Origin: Liolophura sinensis
Lineage: Eukaryota > Mollusca > Polyplacophora > Chitonida > Chitonidae
Assembly (NCBI RefSeq): GCF_032854445.1
Contig: NW_027018021.1
Coordinates: 1-64,000 of the forward strand
Length of the DNA: 64,000 bases
Reading direction: 5' to 3'
The notes beneath the pieces were generated by a model, which saw only the letters and a program-made list of their open reading frames with translations, had not been told where the DNA came from and did no database searches. The position numbers and the translations under genes were made by a program. Shown here piece after piece: positions 35,101 to 47,515 of the stretch. Each line of letters starts with the position of its first letter. The first letter of the stretch is position 1.

Positions 35101-38100
35101 CTTTTGGATTTTTGCCTGGTCTTTTTGCTAATTGAAATCGGCTACATTAGCTATGTACAATCGCGACTGGTCATTACTATATTCAACATTTCATTATAAG
35201 TTATGTGCCCTTCGGTAGCCCAGACGACGTCAAATCTTTGGGCCAAGCCCATTTAACTCACCCAGCAAATGTCTTACTTCTAAGTCGAAGACAAACTCAA
35301 TGTCTTTATCTACATGTAGAAAAACCACACCATTTGTATATAAAAAAAACAAAAGGTACTTGATACAATCCGCTGTAAAAAGTACAATTGAACACTGACC
35401 CACATCAATAAGGTGCCAAAGGATGCGCAATTGGGCCAGGCATCTCCAGCTGTTGAAAAATTGCAAATTTCTATGGTTTCCATGGAGTAAGAGCCGTTGC
35501 TGGGCACGTGATCTTGACATCATTGATTATTCATTTGTGGCTACAGCCAAAAGTATTGGTCGGAGAGCAACGCGGTTTGCACCATTCGATTTCTCGTCAC
35601 AAAATACGTCGGATTAGCCTCTTACCAGCAGCATTGGAACAGTTTTTCCACTTTTGGATTTTTGCCTGGTCTTTTTGCGAATTGAAATCGGCTACATTAA
35701 CTATGTACAATCGCGAATGGTCATTACTATATTCAACTTTTCATTATAAGTTATGTGCCCTTCGGTAGCCCAGACGACGTCAAATCTTTGGGCCAAGCCC
35801 ATTTAACTCACCCAACAAATGTCTTACTTCTAAGTCGAAGACAAACTCAATGTCTTTATCTACATGTAGAAAAACCACACCATTTGTATATAAAAAAAAC
35901 AAAAGGTACTTGATACAATCCGCTGTAAAAAGTACAATTGAACACTGACCCACATCAATAAGGTGCCAAAGGATGCGCAATTGGGCCAGGCATCTCCAGC
36001 TGTTGAAAAATTGCAAATTTCCTTGGTTTCCATGGAGTAAGAGCCGTTGCTGGGCACGTGATCTTGACATCATTGATTATTCATTTGTGGCTACAGCCAA
36101 AAGTATTGGTCGGAGAGCAACGCGGTTTGCACCATTCGATTTCTCGTCACAAAATACGTCGGATTAGCCTCTTACCAGCAGCATTGGAACAGTTTTTCTA
36201 CTTTTGGATTTTTGCCTGGTCATTTTGCTAATTGAAATCGGCTACATTAACTATGTACAATCGCGACTGGTCATTACTATATTCAACATTTCATTATAAG
36301 TTATGTGCCCTTCGGTAGCCCAGACGACGTCAAATCTTTGGGCCAAGCCCATTTAACTCACCCAGCAAATGTCTTACTTCTAAGTCGAAGACAAACTCAA
36401 TGTCTTTATCTACATGTAGAAAAACCACACCATTTGTATATAAAAAAACACAAGGTACTTGATACAATCCGCTGTAAAAAGTACAATTGAACACTGACCC
36501 ACATCAATAAGGTGCCAAAAGATGCGCAATTGGGCCAGGCATCTCCAGCTGTTGAAAAATTGCAAATTTCTATGGTTTCCATGGAGTAAGAGCCGTTGCT
36601 GGGCACGTGATCTTGACATCATTGATTATTAATTTGTGGCTACAGCCAAAAGTATTGGTCGGAGAGCAACGCGGTTTGCACCATTCGATTTCTCGTCACA
36701 AAATACGTCGGATTAGCCTCTTACCAGCAGCATTGGAACAGTTTTTCCACTTTTGGATTTTTGCCTGGTCTTTTTGCTTATTGAAATCGGGTACATTAGC
36801 TATGTACAATCGCGACTGGTCATTACTATATTCAATTTTTCATTATAAGTTATGTGCCCTTCGGTAGCCCAGACGACGTCAAATCTTTGGGCCAAGCCCA
36901 TTTAACTCACCCAGCAAATGTCTTACTTCTAAGTCGAAGACAAACTCAATGTCTTTATCTACATGTAGAAAAACCACACCATTTGTATATAAAAAAAACA
37001 CAAGGTACTTGATACAACCCGCTGTAAAAAGTACAATTGAACACTGACCCACATCAATAAGGTGCCAAAGGATGCGCAATTGGGCCAGGCATCTCCAGCT
37101 GTTGAAAACTTGCAAATTTCCTTGGTTTCCATGGAGTAAGAGCCGTTGCTGGGCACGTGATCTTGACATCATTGATTATTCATTTGTGGCTACAGCCAAA
37201 AGGATTGGTCGGAGAGCAACGCGGTTTGCACCATTCGATTTCTCGTCACAAAATACGTCGGATTAGCCTCTTACCAGCAGCATTGGAACAGTTTTTCCAC
37301 TTTTGGATTTTTGCCTGTTCTTTTTGCTAATTGAAATCGGCTGCATTAACTATGTACAATCGCGACTGGTCATTACTATATTCAACTTTTCATTAAAAGT
37401 TATGTGCCCTTCGGTAGCCCAGACGACGTCAAATCTTTGGGCCAAGCCCATTTAACTCACCCAACAAATGTCTTACTTCTAAGTCGAAGACAAACTCAAT
37501 GTCTTTATCTACATGTAGAAAAACCACACCATTTGTATGTAAAAAAAACACAAGGTACTTTATACAATCCGCTGTAAAAAGTACAATTGAACACTGACCC
37601 ACATCAATAAGGTGCCAAAGGATGCGCAATTGGGCCAGGCATCTCCAGCTGTTGAAAAATTGCAAATTTCCTTGGTTTCCATGGAGTAAGAGCCGTTGCT
37701 GGGCACGTGATCTTGACATCATTGATTATTCATTTGTGGCTACAGCCAAAAGTATTGGTCGGAGAGCAACGCGGTTTGCACCATTCGATTTCTCGTTACA
37801 AAATACGTCGGATTAGCCTCTTACCAGCAGCATTGGAACAGTTTTTCCACTTTTGGATTTTTGCCTGGTCTTTTTGCTAATTGAAATCGGCTGCATTAAC
37901 TATGTACAATCGCGACTGGTCATTACTATATTCAACTTTTCATTATAAGTTATGTGCCCTTCGGTAGCCCAGACGACGTCAAATCTTTGGGCCAAGCCCA
38001 TTTAACTCACCCAACAAATGTCTTACTTCTAAGTCGAAGACAAACTCAATGTCTTTATCTACATGTAGAAAAACCACACCATTTGTATGTAAAAAAAACA

Positions 38101-38171
38101 AAAGGTACTTGATACAATCCGCTGTAAAAAGTACAATTGAACACTGACCCACATCAATAAGGTGCCAAAGG
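32124..38171. repeat. Mixed, more diverged satellite monomers without a clean HOR
   Basis: Monomer starts 32124, 32673, 33223, 33773, 34322, 34873, 35423, 35973, 36522, 37072, 37622. The first monomer still carries the series tag (near 32.6 kb) and CCAAAAGATG but has several private indels. Shared rare variants suggest decayed duplications: CATTAGCTATG near 32947, 34596, 35146 and 36793; CTATGGTTTCC near 35471 and 36571 (1,100 bp apart); CAATTTTTCATT near 34634 and 36834 (2,200 bp apart). A 14-A run occurs near 34791, where the usual C between the two A tracts is an A. Confidence 0.8.
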
Positions 38172-41100
38172 ATGCGCAATTGGGCCAGGCATCTCCAGCT
38201 GTTGAAAAATTGCAAATTTCCTTGGTTTCCATGGAGTAAGAGCCGTTGCTGAGCACGTGATCTTGACATCATTGATTATTCATTTGTGGCTACAGCCAAA
38301 AGTATTGGTCGGAGAGCAACGCGGTTTGCACCATTCGATTTCTCGTCACAAAATACGTCGGATTAGCTTCTTACCAGCAGCATTGGAACAGTTTTTCTAC
38401 TTTTGGATTTTTGCCTTGTCTTTTTGCGAATTGAAATCGGCTACATTAACTATGTACAATCGCGACTGGTCATTACTATATTCAACTTTTCATTATAAGT
38501 TATGTGCCCTTCGGTAGCCCAGACGACGTCAAATCTTTGGGCCAAGCCCATTTAACTCACCCAGCAAATGTCTTACTTCTAAGTCGAAGACAAACTCAAT
38601 GTCTTTATCTACATGTAGAAAAACCACACCATTTGTATATAAAAAAAACAAAAGGTACTTGATACAATCCGCTGTAAAAAGTACAATTGAACACTGACCC
38701 ACATCAATAAGGTGCCAAAGGATGCGCAATTGGGCCAGGCATCTCCAGCTGTTGAAAAATTGCAAATTTCCTTGGTTTCCATGGAGTAAGAGCCGTTGCT
38801 GGGCACGTGATCTTGACATCATTGATTATTCATTTGTGGCTACAGCCAAAAGTATTGGTCGGAGAGCAACGCGGTTTGCACCATTCGATTTCTCGTCACA
38901 AAATACGTCGGATTAGCCTCTTACCAGCAGCATTGGAACAGTTTTTCCACTTTTGGATTTTTGCCTGGTCTTTTTGCTAATTGAAATCGGCTACATTAAC
39001 TATGTACAATCGCGACTGGTCATTACTATATTCAACTTTTCATTATAAGTTATGTGCCCTTCGGTAGCCCAGACGACGTCAAATCTTTGGGCCAAGCCCA
39101 TTTAACTCACCCAACAAATGTCTTACTTCTAAGTCGAAGACAAACTCAATGTCTTTATCTACATGTAGAAAAACCACACCATTTGTATATAAAAAAAACA
39201 AAAGGTACTTGATACAATCCGCTGTAAAAAGTACAATTGAACACTGACCCACATCAATAAGGTGCCAAAGGATGCGCAATTGGGCCAGGCATCTCCAGCT
39301 GTTGAAAAATTGCAAATTTCCTTGGTTTCCATGGAGTAAGAGCCGTTGCTGGGCACGTGATCTTGACATCATTGATTATTCATTTGTGGCTACAGCCAAA
39401 AGTATTGGTCGGAGAGCAACGCGGTTTGCACCATTCGATTTCTCGTCACAAAATACGTCGAGTTAGCCTCTTACCAACAGCATTGGAACAGTTTTTCTAC
39501 TTTTGGATTTTTGCCTGGTCTTTTTGCGAATTGAAATCGGCTACATTAACTATGTACAATCGCGACTGGTCATTACTATATTCAACATTTCATTATAAGT
39601 TATGTGCCCTTCGGTAGCCCAGACGACGTCAAATCTTTGGGCCAAGCCCATTTAACTCACCCAACAAATGTCTTACTTCTAAGTCGAAGACAAACTCAAT
39701 GTCTTTATCTACATGTAGAAAAACCACACCATTTGTATATAAAAAAAAAAAAAGGTACTTGATACAATCCGCTGAAAAATGTACAATTGAACACTGACCC
39801 ACATCAATAAGGTACCAAAGGATGCGCAATTGGGCCAGGCATCTCCAGCTGTTGAAAAATTGCAAATTTCCTTGGTTTCCATGGAGTAAGAGCCGTTGCT
39901 GGGCACGTGATCTTGACATCATTGATTATTCATTTGTGGCTACAGCCAACAGTATTGGTCGGAGAGCAACGCGGTTTGCACCATTCGATTTCTCGTCACA
40001 AAATACGTCGGATTAGTTTCTTACAAACAGCATTGGAACAGTTTTTCCACTTTTGGATTTTTGCCTGGTCTTTTTGCGAATTGAAATCGGCTACATTAAC
40101 TATGTACAATCGCGACTGGTCATTACTATATTCAACTTTTCATTATAAGTTATGTGCCCTTCGGTAGCCCAGACGACGTCAAATCTTTGGGCCAAGCCCA
40201 TTTAACTCACCCAGCAAATGTCTTACTTCTAAGTCGAAGACAAACTCAATGTCTTTATCTACATGTAGAAAAACCACACCATTTGTATATAAAAAAACCA
40301 CAAGGTACTTGATACAGTCCGCTGTAAAAAGTACAATTGAACACTGACCCACATCAATAAGGTGCCAAAGGATGCGCAATTGGGCCAGGCATCTCCAGCT
40401 GTTGAAAACTTGCAAATTTCCTTGGTTTCCATGGAGTAAGAGCCGTTGCTGGACACGTGATCTTGACATCATTGATTATTCATTTGTGGCTACAGCCAAA
40501 AGTATTGGTCGGAGAGCAACGCGGTTTGCACCATTCGATTTCTCGTCACAAAATACGTCGGATTAGCCTCTTACCAGCAGCATTGGAACAGTTTTTCCAC
40601 TTTTGGATTTTTGCCTGGTCATTTTGCTAATTGAAATCGGCTACATTAACTATGTACAATCGCGACTGGTCATTACTATATTCAACATTTCATTATAAGT
40701 TATGTGCCCTTCGGTAGCCCAGACGACGTCAAATCTTTGGGCCAAGCCCATTTAACTCACCCAGCAAATGTCTTACTTCTAAGTCGAAGACAAACTCAAT
40801 GTCTTTATCTACATGTAGAAAAACCACACCATTTGTATATAAAAAAAACACAAGGTACTTGATACAACCCGCTGTAAAAAGTACAATTGAACACTGACCC
40901 ACATCAATAAGGTGCCAAAGGATGCGCAATTGGGCCAGGCATCTCCAGCTGTTGAAAAATTGCAAATTTCCTTGGTTTCCATGGAGTAAGAGCCGTTGCT
41001 GGGCACGTGATCTTGACATCATTGATTATTCATTTGTGGCTACAGCCAAAAGTATTGGTCGGAGAGCAACGCGGTTTGCACCATTCGATTTCTCGTCACA

Positions 41101-41471
41101 AAATACGTCGGATTAGCCTCTTACCAGCAGCATTGGAACAGTTTTTCCACTTTTGGATTTTTGCCTGGTCTTTTTGCTAATTGAAATCGGCTACATTAAC
41201 TATGTACAATCGCGACTGGTCATTACTATATTCAACATTTCATTATAAGTTATGTGCCCTTCGGTAGCCCAGACGACGTCAAATCTTTGGGCCAAGCCCA
41301 TTTAACTCACCCAGCAAATGTCTTACTTCTAAGTCGAAGACAAACTCAATGTCTTTATCTACATGTAGAAAAACCACACCATTTGTATATAAAAAAAACA
41401 AAAGGTACTTGATACAATCCGCTGTAAAAAGTACAATTGAACACTGACCCACATCAATAAGGTGCCAAAGG
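38172..41471. repeat. Hexamer HOR (3,300 bp), copy A
   Basis: Monomer starts 38172, 38722, 39272, 39822, 40372, 40922. Markers: TGCTGAGCACGTG near 38249, GTTTTTCTAC near 38391, a 13-A run near 39741, CTGAAAAATG near 39772, GGTACCAAAG near 39812, AGCCAACAG and TTACAAACAG in the fourth monomer, GATACAGTCC near 40311 and GGACACGTGA near 40451. Every one recurs exactly 3,300 bp downstream. The left boundary of the match lies between 38090 and 38172, because TGTATGT (38089) faces TGTATAT (41389). Confidence 0.93.
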
Positions 41472-44400
41472 ATGCGCAATTGGGCCAGGCATCTCAAGCT
41501 GTTGAAAAATTGCAAATTTCCTTGGTTTCCATGGAGTAAGAGCCGTTGCTGAGCACGTGATCTTGACATCATTGATTATTCATTTGTGGCTACAGCCAAA
41601 AGTATTGGTCGGAGAGCAACGCGGTTTGCACCATTCGATTTCTCGTCACAAAATACGTCGGATTAGCTTCTTACCAGCAGCATTGGAACAGTTTTTCTAC
41701 TTTTGGATTTTTGCCTTGTCTTTTTGCGAATTGAAATCGGCTACATTAACTATGTACAATCGCGACTGGTCATTACTATATTCAACTTTTCATTATAAGT
41801 TATGTGCCCTTCGGTAGCCCAGACGACGTCAAATCTTTGGGCCAAGCCCATTTAACTCACCCAGCAAATGTCTTACTTCTAAGTCGAAGACAAACTCAAT
41901 GTCTTTATCTACATGTAGAAAAACCACACCATTTGTATATAAAAAAAACAAAAGGTACTTGATACAATCCGCTGTAAAAAGTACAATTGAACACTGACCC
42001 ACATCAATAAGGTGCCAAAGGATGCGCAATTGGGCCAGGCATCTCCAGCTGTTGAAAAATTGCAAATTTCCTTGGTTTCCATGGAGTAAGAGCCGTTGCT
42101 GGGCACGTGATCTTGACATCATTGATTATTCATTTGTGGCTACAGCCAAAAGTATTGGTCGGAGAGCAACGCGGTTTGCACCATTCGATTTCTCGTCACA
42201 AAATACGTCGGATTAGCCTCTTACCAGCAGCATTGGAACAGTTTTTCCACTTTTGGATTTTTGCCTGGTCTTTTTGCTAATTGAAATCGGCTACATTAAC
42301 TATGTACAATCGCGACTGGTCATTACTATATTCAACTTTTCATTATAAGTTATGTGCCCTTCGGTAGCCCAGACGACGTCAAATCTTTGGGCCAAGCCCA
42401 TTTAACTCACCCAACAAATGTCTTACTTCTAAGTCGAAGACAAACTCAATGTCTTTATCTACATGTAGAAAAACCACACCATTTGTATATAAAAAAAACA
42501 AAAGGTACTTGATACAATCCGCTGTAAAAAGTACAATTGAACACTGACCCACATCAATAAGGTGCCAAAGGATGCGCAATTGGGCCAGGCATCTCCAGCT
42601 GTTGAAAAATTGCAAATTTCCTTGGTTTCCATGGAGTAAGAGCCGTTGCTGGGCACGTGATCTTGACATCATTGATTATTCATTTGTGGCTACAGCCAAA
42701 AGTATTGGTCAGAGAGCAACGCGGTTTGCACCATTCGATTTCTCGTCACAAAATACGTCGGGTTAGCCTCTTACCAACAGCATTGGAACAGTTTTTCTAC
42801 TTTTGGATTTTTGCCTGGTCTTTTTGCGAATTGAAATCGGCTACATTAACTATGTACAATCGCGACTGGTCATTACTATATTCAACATTTCATTATAAGT
42901 TATGTGCCCTTCGGTAGCCCAGACGACGTCAAATCTTTGGGCCAAGCCCATTTAACTCACCCAACAAATGTCTTACTTCTAAGTCGAAGACAAACTCAAT
43001 GTCTTTATCTACATGTAGAAAAACCACACCATTTGTATATAAAAAAAAAAAAAGGTACTTGATACAATCCGCTGAAAAATGTACAATTGAACACTGACCC
43101 ACATCAATAAGGTACCAAAGGATGCGCAATTGGGCCAGGCATCTCCAGCTGTTGAAAAATTGCAAATTTCCTTGGTTTCCATGGAGTAAGAGCCGTTGCT
43201 GGGCACGTGATCTTGACATCATTGATTATTCATTTGTGGCTACAGCCAACAGTATTGGTCGGAGAGCAACGCGGTTTGCACCATTCGATTTCTCGTCACA
43301 AAATACGTCGGATTAGTTTCTTACAAACAGCATTGGAACAGTTTTTCCACTTTTGGATTTTTGCCTGGTCTTTTTGCGAATTGAAATCGGCTACATTAAC
43401 TATGTACAATCGCGACTGGTCATTACTATATTCAACTTTTCATTATAAGTTATGTGCCCTTCGGTAGCCCAGACGACGTCAAATCTTTGGGCCAAGCCCA
43501 TTTAACTCACCCAGCAAATGTCTTACTTCTAAGTCGAAGACAAACTCAATGTCTTTATCTACATGTAGAAAAACCACACCATTTGTATATAAAAAAACCA
43601 CAAGGTACTTGATACAGTCCGCTGTAAAAAGTACAATTAAACACTGACCCACATCAATAAGGTGCCAAAGGATGCGCAATTGGGCCAGGCATCTCCAGCT
43701 GTTGAAAACTTGCAAATTTCCTTGGTTTCCATGGAGTAAGAGCCGTTGCTGGACACGTGATCTTGACATCATTGATTATTCATTTGTGGCTACAGCCAAA
43801 AGTATTGGTCGGAGAGCAACGCGGTTTGCACCATTCGATTTCTCGTCACAAAATACGTCGGATTAGCCTCTTACCAGCAGCATTGGAACAGTTTTTCCAC
43901 TTTTGGATTTTTGCCTGGTCATTTTGCTAATTGAAATCGGCTACATTAACTATGTACAATCGCGACTGGTCATTACTATATTCAACATTTCATTATAAGT
44001 TATGTGCCCTTCGGTAGCCCAGACGACGTCAAATCTTTGGGCCAAGCCCATTTAACTCACCCAGCAAATGTCTTACTTCTAAGTCGAAGACAAACTCAAT
44101 GTCTTTATCTACATGTAGAAAAACCACACCATTTGTATATAAAAAAAACACAAGGTACTTGATACAACCCGCTGTAAAAAGTACAATTGAACACTGACCC
44201 ACATCAATAAGGTGCCAAAGGATGCGCAATTGGGCCAGGCATCTCCAGCTGTTGAAAAATTGCAAATTTCCTTGGTTTCCATGGAGTAAGAGCCGTTGCT
44301 GGGCACGTGATCTTGACATCATTGATTATTCATTTGTGGCTACAGCCAAAAGTATTGGTCGGAGAGCAACGCGGTTTGCACCATTCGATTTCTCGTCACA

Positions 44401-44771
44401 AAATACGTCGGATTAGCCTCTTACCAGCAGCATTGGAACAGTTTTTCCACTTTTGGATTTTTGCCTGGTCTTTTTGCTAATTGAAATCGGCTACATTAAC
44501 TATGTACAATCGCGACTGGTCATTACTATATTCAACATTTCATTATAAGTTATGTGCCCTTCGGTAGCCCAGACGACGTCAAATCTTTGGGCCAAGCCCA
44601 TTTAACTCACCCAGCAAATGTCTTACTTCTAAGTCGAAGACAAACTCAATGTCTTTATCTACATGTAGAAAAACCACACCATTTGTATATAAAAAAAACA
44701 AAAGGTACTTGATACAATCCGCTGTAAAAAGTACAATTGAACACTGACCCACATCAATAAGGTGCCAAAGG
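41472..44771. repeat. Hexamer HOR (3,300 bp), copy B
   Basis: Monomer starts 41472, 42022, 42572, 43122, 43672, 44222. Reading the two copies side by side I find only four differences in 3,300 bp: 38196 C vs 41496 A, 39411 G vs 42711 A, 39461 A vs 42761 G, and 40339 G vs 43639 A. No indels separate them. The match continues to 44851 and ends where GAGCACG (41552) faces GGGCACG (44852). Confidence 0.93.
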
Positions 44772-47515
44772 ATGCGCAATTGGGCCAGGCATCTCCAGCT
44801 GTTGAAAAATTGCAAATTTCCTTGGTTTCCATGGAGTAAGAGCCGTTGCTGGGCACGTGATCTTGACATCATTGATTATTCATTTGTGGCTACAGCCAAA
44901 AGTATTGGTCGGAGAGCAACGCGGTTTGCACCATTCGATTTCTCGTCACAAAATACGTCGGATTAGCCTCTTACCAGCAGCATTGGAACAGTTTTTCCAC
45001 TTTTAGATTTTTGCCTGTTCTTTTTGCTAATTGAAATCGGCTACATTAACTATGTACAATTGCGACTGGTCATTACTATATTCAACTTTTCATTATAAGT
45101 TATGTGCCCTTCGGTAGCCCAGACGACGTCAAATCTTTGGGCCAAGCCCATTTAACTCACCCAACAAATGTCTTACTTCTAAGTCGAAGACAAACTCAAT
45201 GTCTTTATCTACATGTAGAAAAACCACACCATTTGTATGTAAAAAAAACACAAGGTACTTGATACAATCCGCTGTAAAAAGTACAATTGAACACTGACCC
45301 ACATCAATAAGGTGCCAAAGGATGCGCAATTGGGCCAGGCATCTCCAGCTGTTGAAAAATTGCAAATTTCCTTGGTTTCCATGGAGTAAGAGCCGTTGCT
45401 GGGCACGTGATCTTGACATCATTATTTGTGGCTACAGCCAAAAGTATTGGTTGGAGAGCAACGCGGTTTGCACCATTCGATTTCTCGTCACAAAATACGT
45501 CGGATTAGCCTCTTACCAGCAGCATTGGAACAGTTTTTCCACTTTTGGATTTTTGCCTGGTCATTTTGCTAATTGAAATCGGCTACATTAACTATGTACA
45601 ATCGCGACTGGTCATTACTATATTCAACATTTCATTATAAGTTATGTGCCCTTCGGTAGCCCAGACGACGTCAAATCTTTGGGCCAAGCCCATTTAACTC
45701 ACCCAGCAAATGTCTTACTTCTAAGTCGAAGACAAACTCAATGTCTTTATCTACATGTAGAAAAACCACACCATTTGTATATAAAAAAAACACAAGGTAC
45801 TTGATACAACCCGCTGTAAAAAGGACAATTAAACACTGACCCACATCAATAAGGTGCCAAAGGATGCGCAATTGCGCCAGGCATCTCCAGCTGTTGAAAA
45901 ATTGCAAATTTCCTTGGTTTCCATGGAGTAAGAGCCGTTGCTGGGCACGTGATCTTGACATCATTGATTATTCATTTGTGGCTACAGCCAAAAGTATTGG
46001 TCGGAGAGCAACGCGGTTTGCACCATTCGATTTCTCGTCACAAAATACGTCGGATTAGCCTCTTACCAGCAGCATTGGAACAGTTTTTCCACTTTTGGAT
46101 TTTTGCCTGGTCATTTTGCTAATTGAAATCGGCTGCATTAACTATGTACAATCGCGACTGGTCATTACTATATTCAACATTTCATTATAAGTTCTGTGCC
46201 CTTCGGTAGCCCAGACGACGTCAAATCTTTGGGCCAAGCCCATTTAACTCACCCAACAAATGTCTTACTTCTAAGTCGAAGACAAACTCAATGTCTTTAT
46301 CTACATGTAGAAAAACCACACCATTTGTATGTAAAAAAAACACAAGGTACTTGATACAATCCGCTGTAAAAAGTACAATTGAACACTGACCCACATCAAT
46401 AAGGTGCCAAAGGATGCGCAATTGGGCCAGGCATCTCCAGCTGTTGAAAAATTGCAAATTTCCTTGGTTTCCATGGAGTAAGAGCCGTTGCTGGGCACGT
46501 GATCTTGACATCATTGATTATTCATTTGTGGCTACAGCCAAAAGTATTGGTCGGAGAGCAACGCGGTTTGCACCATTCGATTTCTCGTCACAAAATACGT
46601 CGGATTAGCCTCTTACCAGCAGCATTGGAACAGTTTTTCCACTTTTGGATTTTTGCCTGGTCTTTTTGCTAATTGAAATCGGCTACATTAACTATGTACA
46701 ATCGCGACTGGTCATTACTATATTCAACTTTTCATTATAAGTTATGTGCCCTTCGGTAGCCCAGACGACGTCAAATCTTTGGGCCAAGCCCATTTAACTC
46801 ACCCAACAAATGTCTTACTTCTAAGTCGAAGACAAACTCAATGTCTTTATCTACATGTAGAAAAACCATACCATTTGTATATAAAAAAAACAAAAGGTAC
46901 TTGATACAATCCGCTGTAAAAAGTAGAATTGAACACTGACCCACATCAATAAGGTGCCAAAGGATGCGCAATTGGGCCAGGCATCTCCAGCTGTTGAAAA
47001 ATTGCAAATTTCCTTGGTTTCCATGGAGTAAGAGCCGTTGCTGGGCACGTGATCTTGACATCATTGATTATTCATTTGTGGCTACAGCCAAAAGTATTGG
47101 TCGGAGAGCAACGCGGTTTGCACCATTCGATTTCTCGTCACAAAATACGTCGGATTAGCCTCTTACCAGCAGCATTGGAACAGTTTTTTCCACTTTTGGA
47201 TTTTTGCCTGGTCATTTTGCTAATTGAAATCGGCTACATTAACTATGTACAATCGCGACTGGTCATTACTATATTCAACATTTCATTATAAGTTCTGTGC
47301 CCTTCGGTAGCCCAGACGACGTCAAATCTTTGGGCCAAGCCCATTTAACTCACCCAGCAAATGTCTTACTTCTAAGTCGAAGACAAACTCAATGTCTTTA
47401 TCTACATGTAGAAAAACCACACCATTTGTATATAAAAAAAAACACAAGGTACTTGATACAACCCGCTGTAAAAAGTACAATTGAACACTGACCCACATCA
47501 ATAAGGTGCCAAAGG
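44772..47515. repeat. Mixed satellite monomers, one with an 8-bp deletion
   Basis: Monomer starts 44772, 45322, 45864, 46414, 46964. The 45322 monomer is 542 bp because GATTATTC is missing near 45424. Private changes include TTTTAGATTT near 45003, CAATTGCGAC near 45058 (loss of a CpG), GGTTGGAGAG near 45450, ATTGCGCCAGG near 45873 and CCATACC near 46867. The CCATACC change recurs near 53472. Confidence 0.85.
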
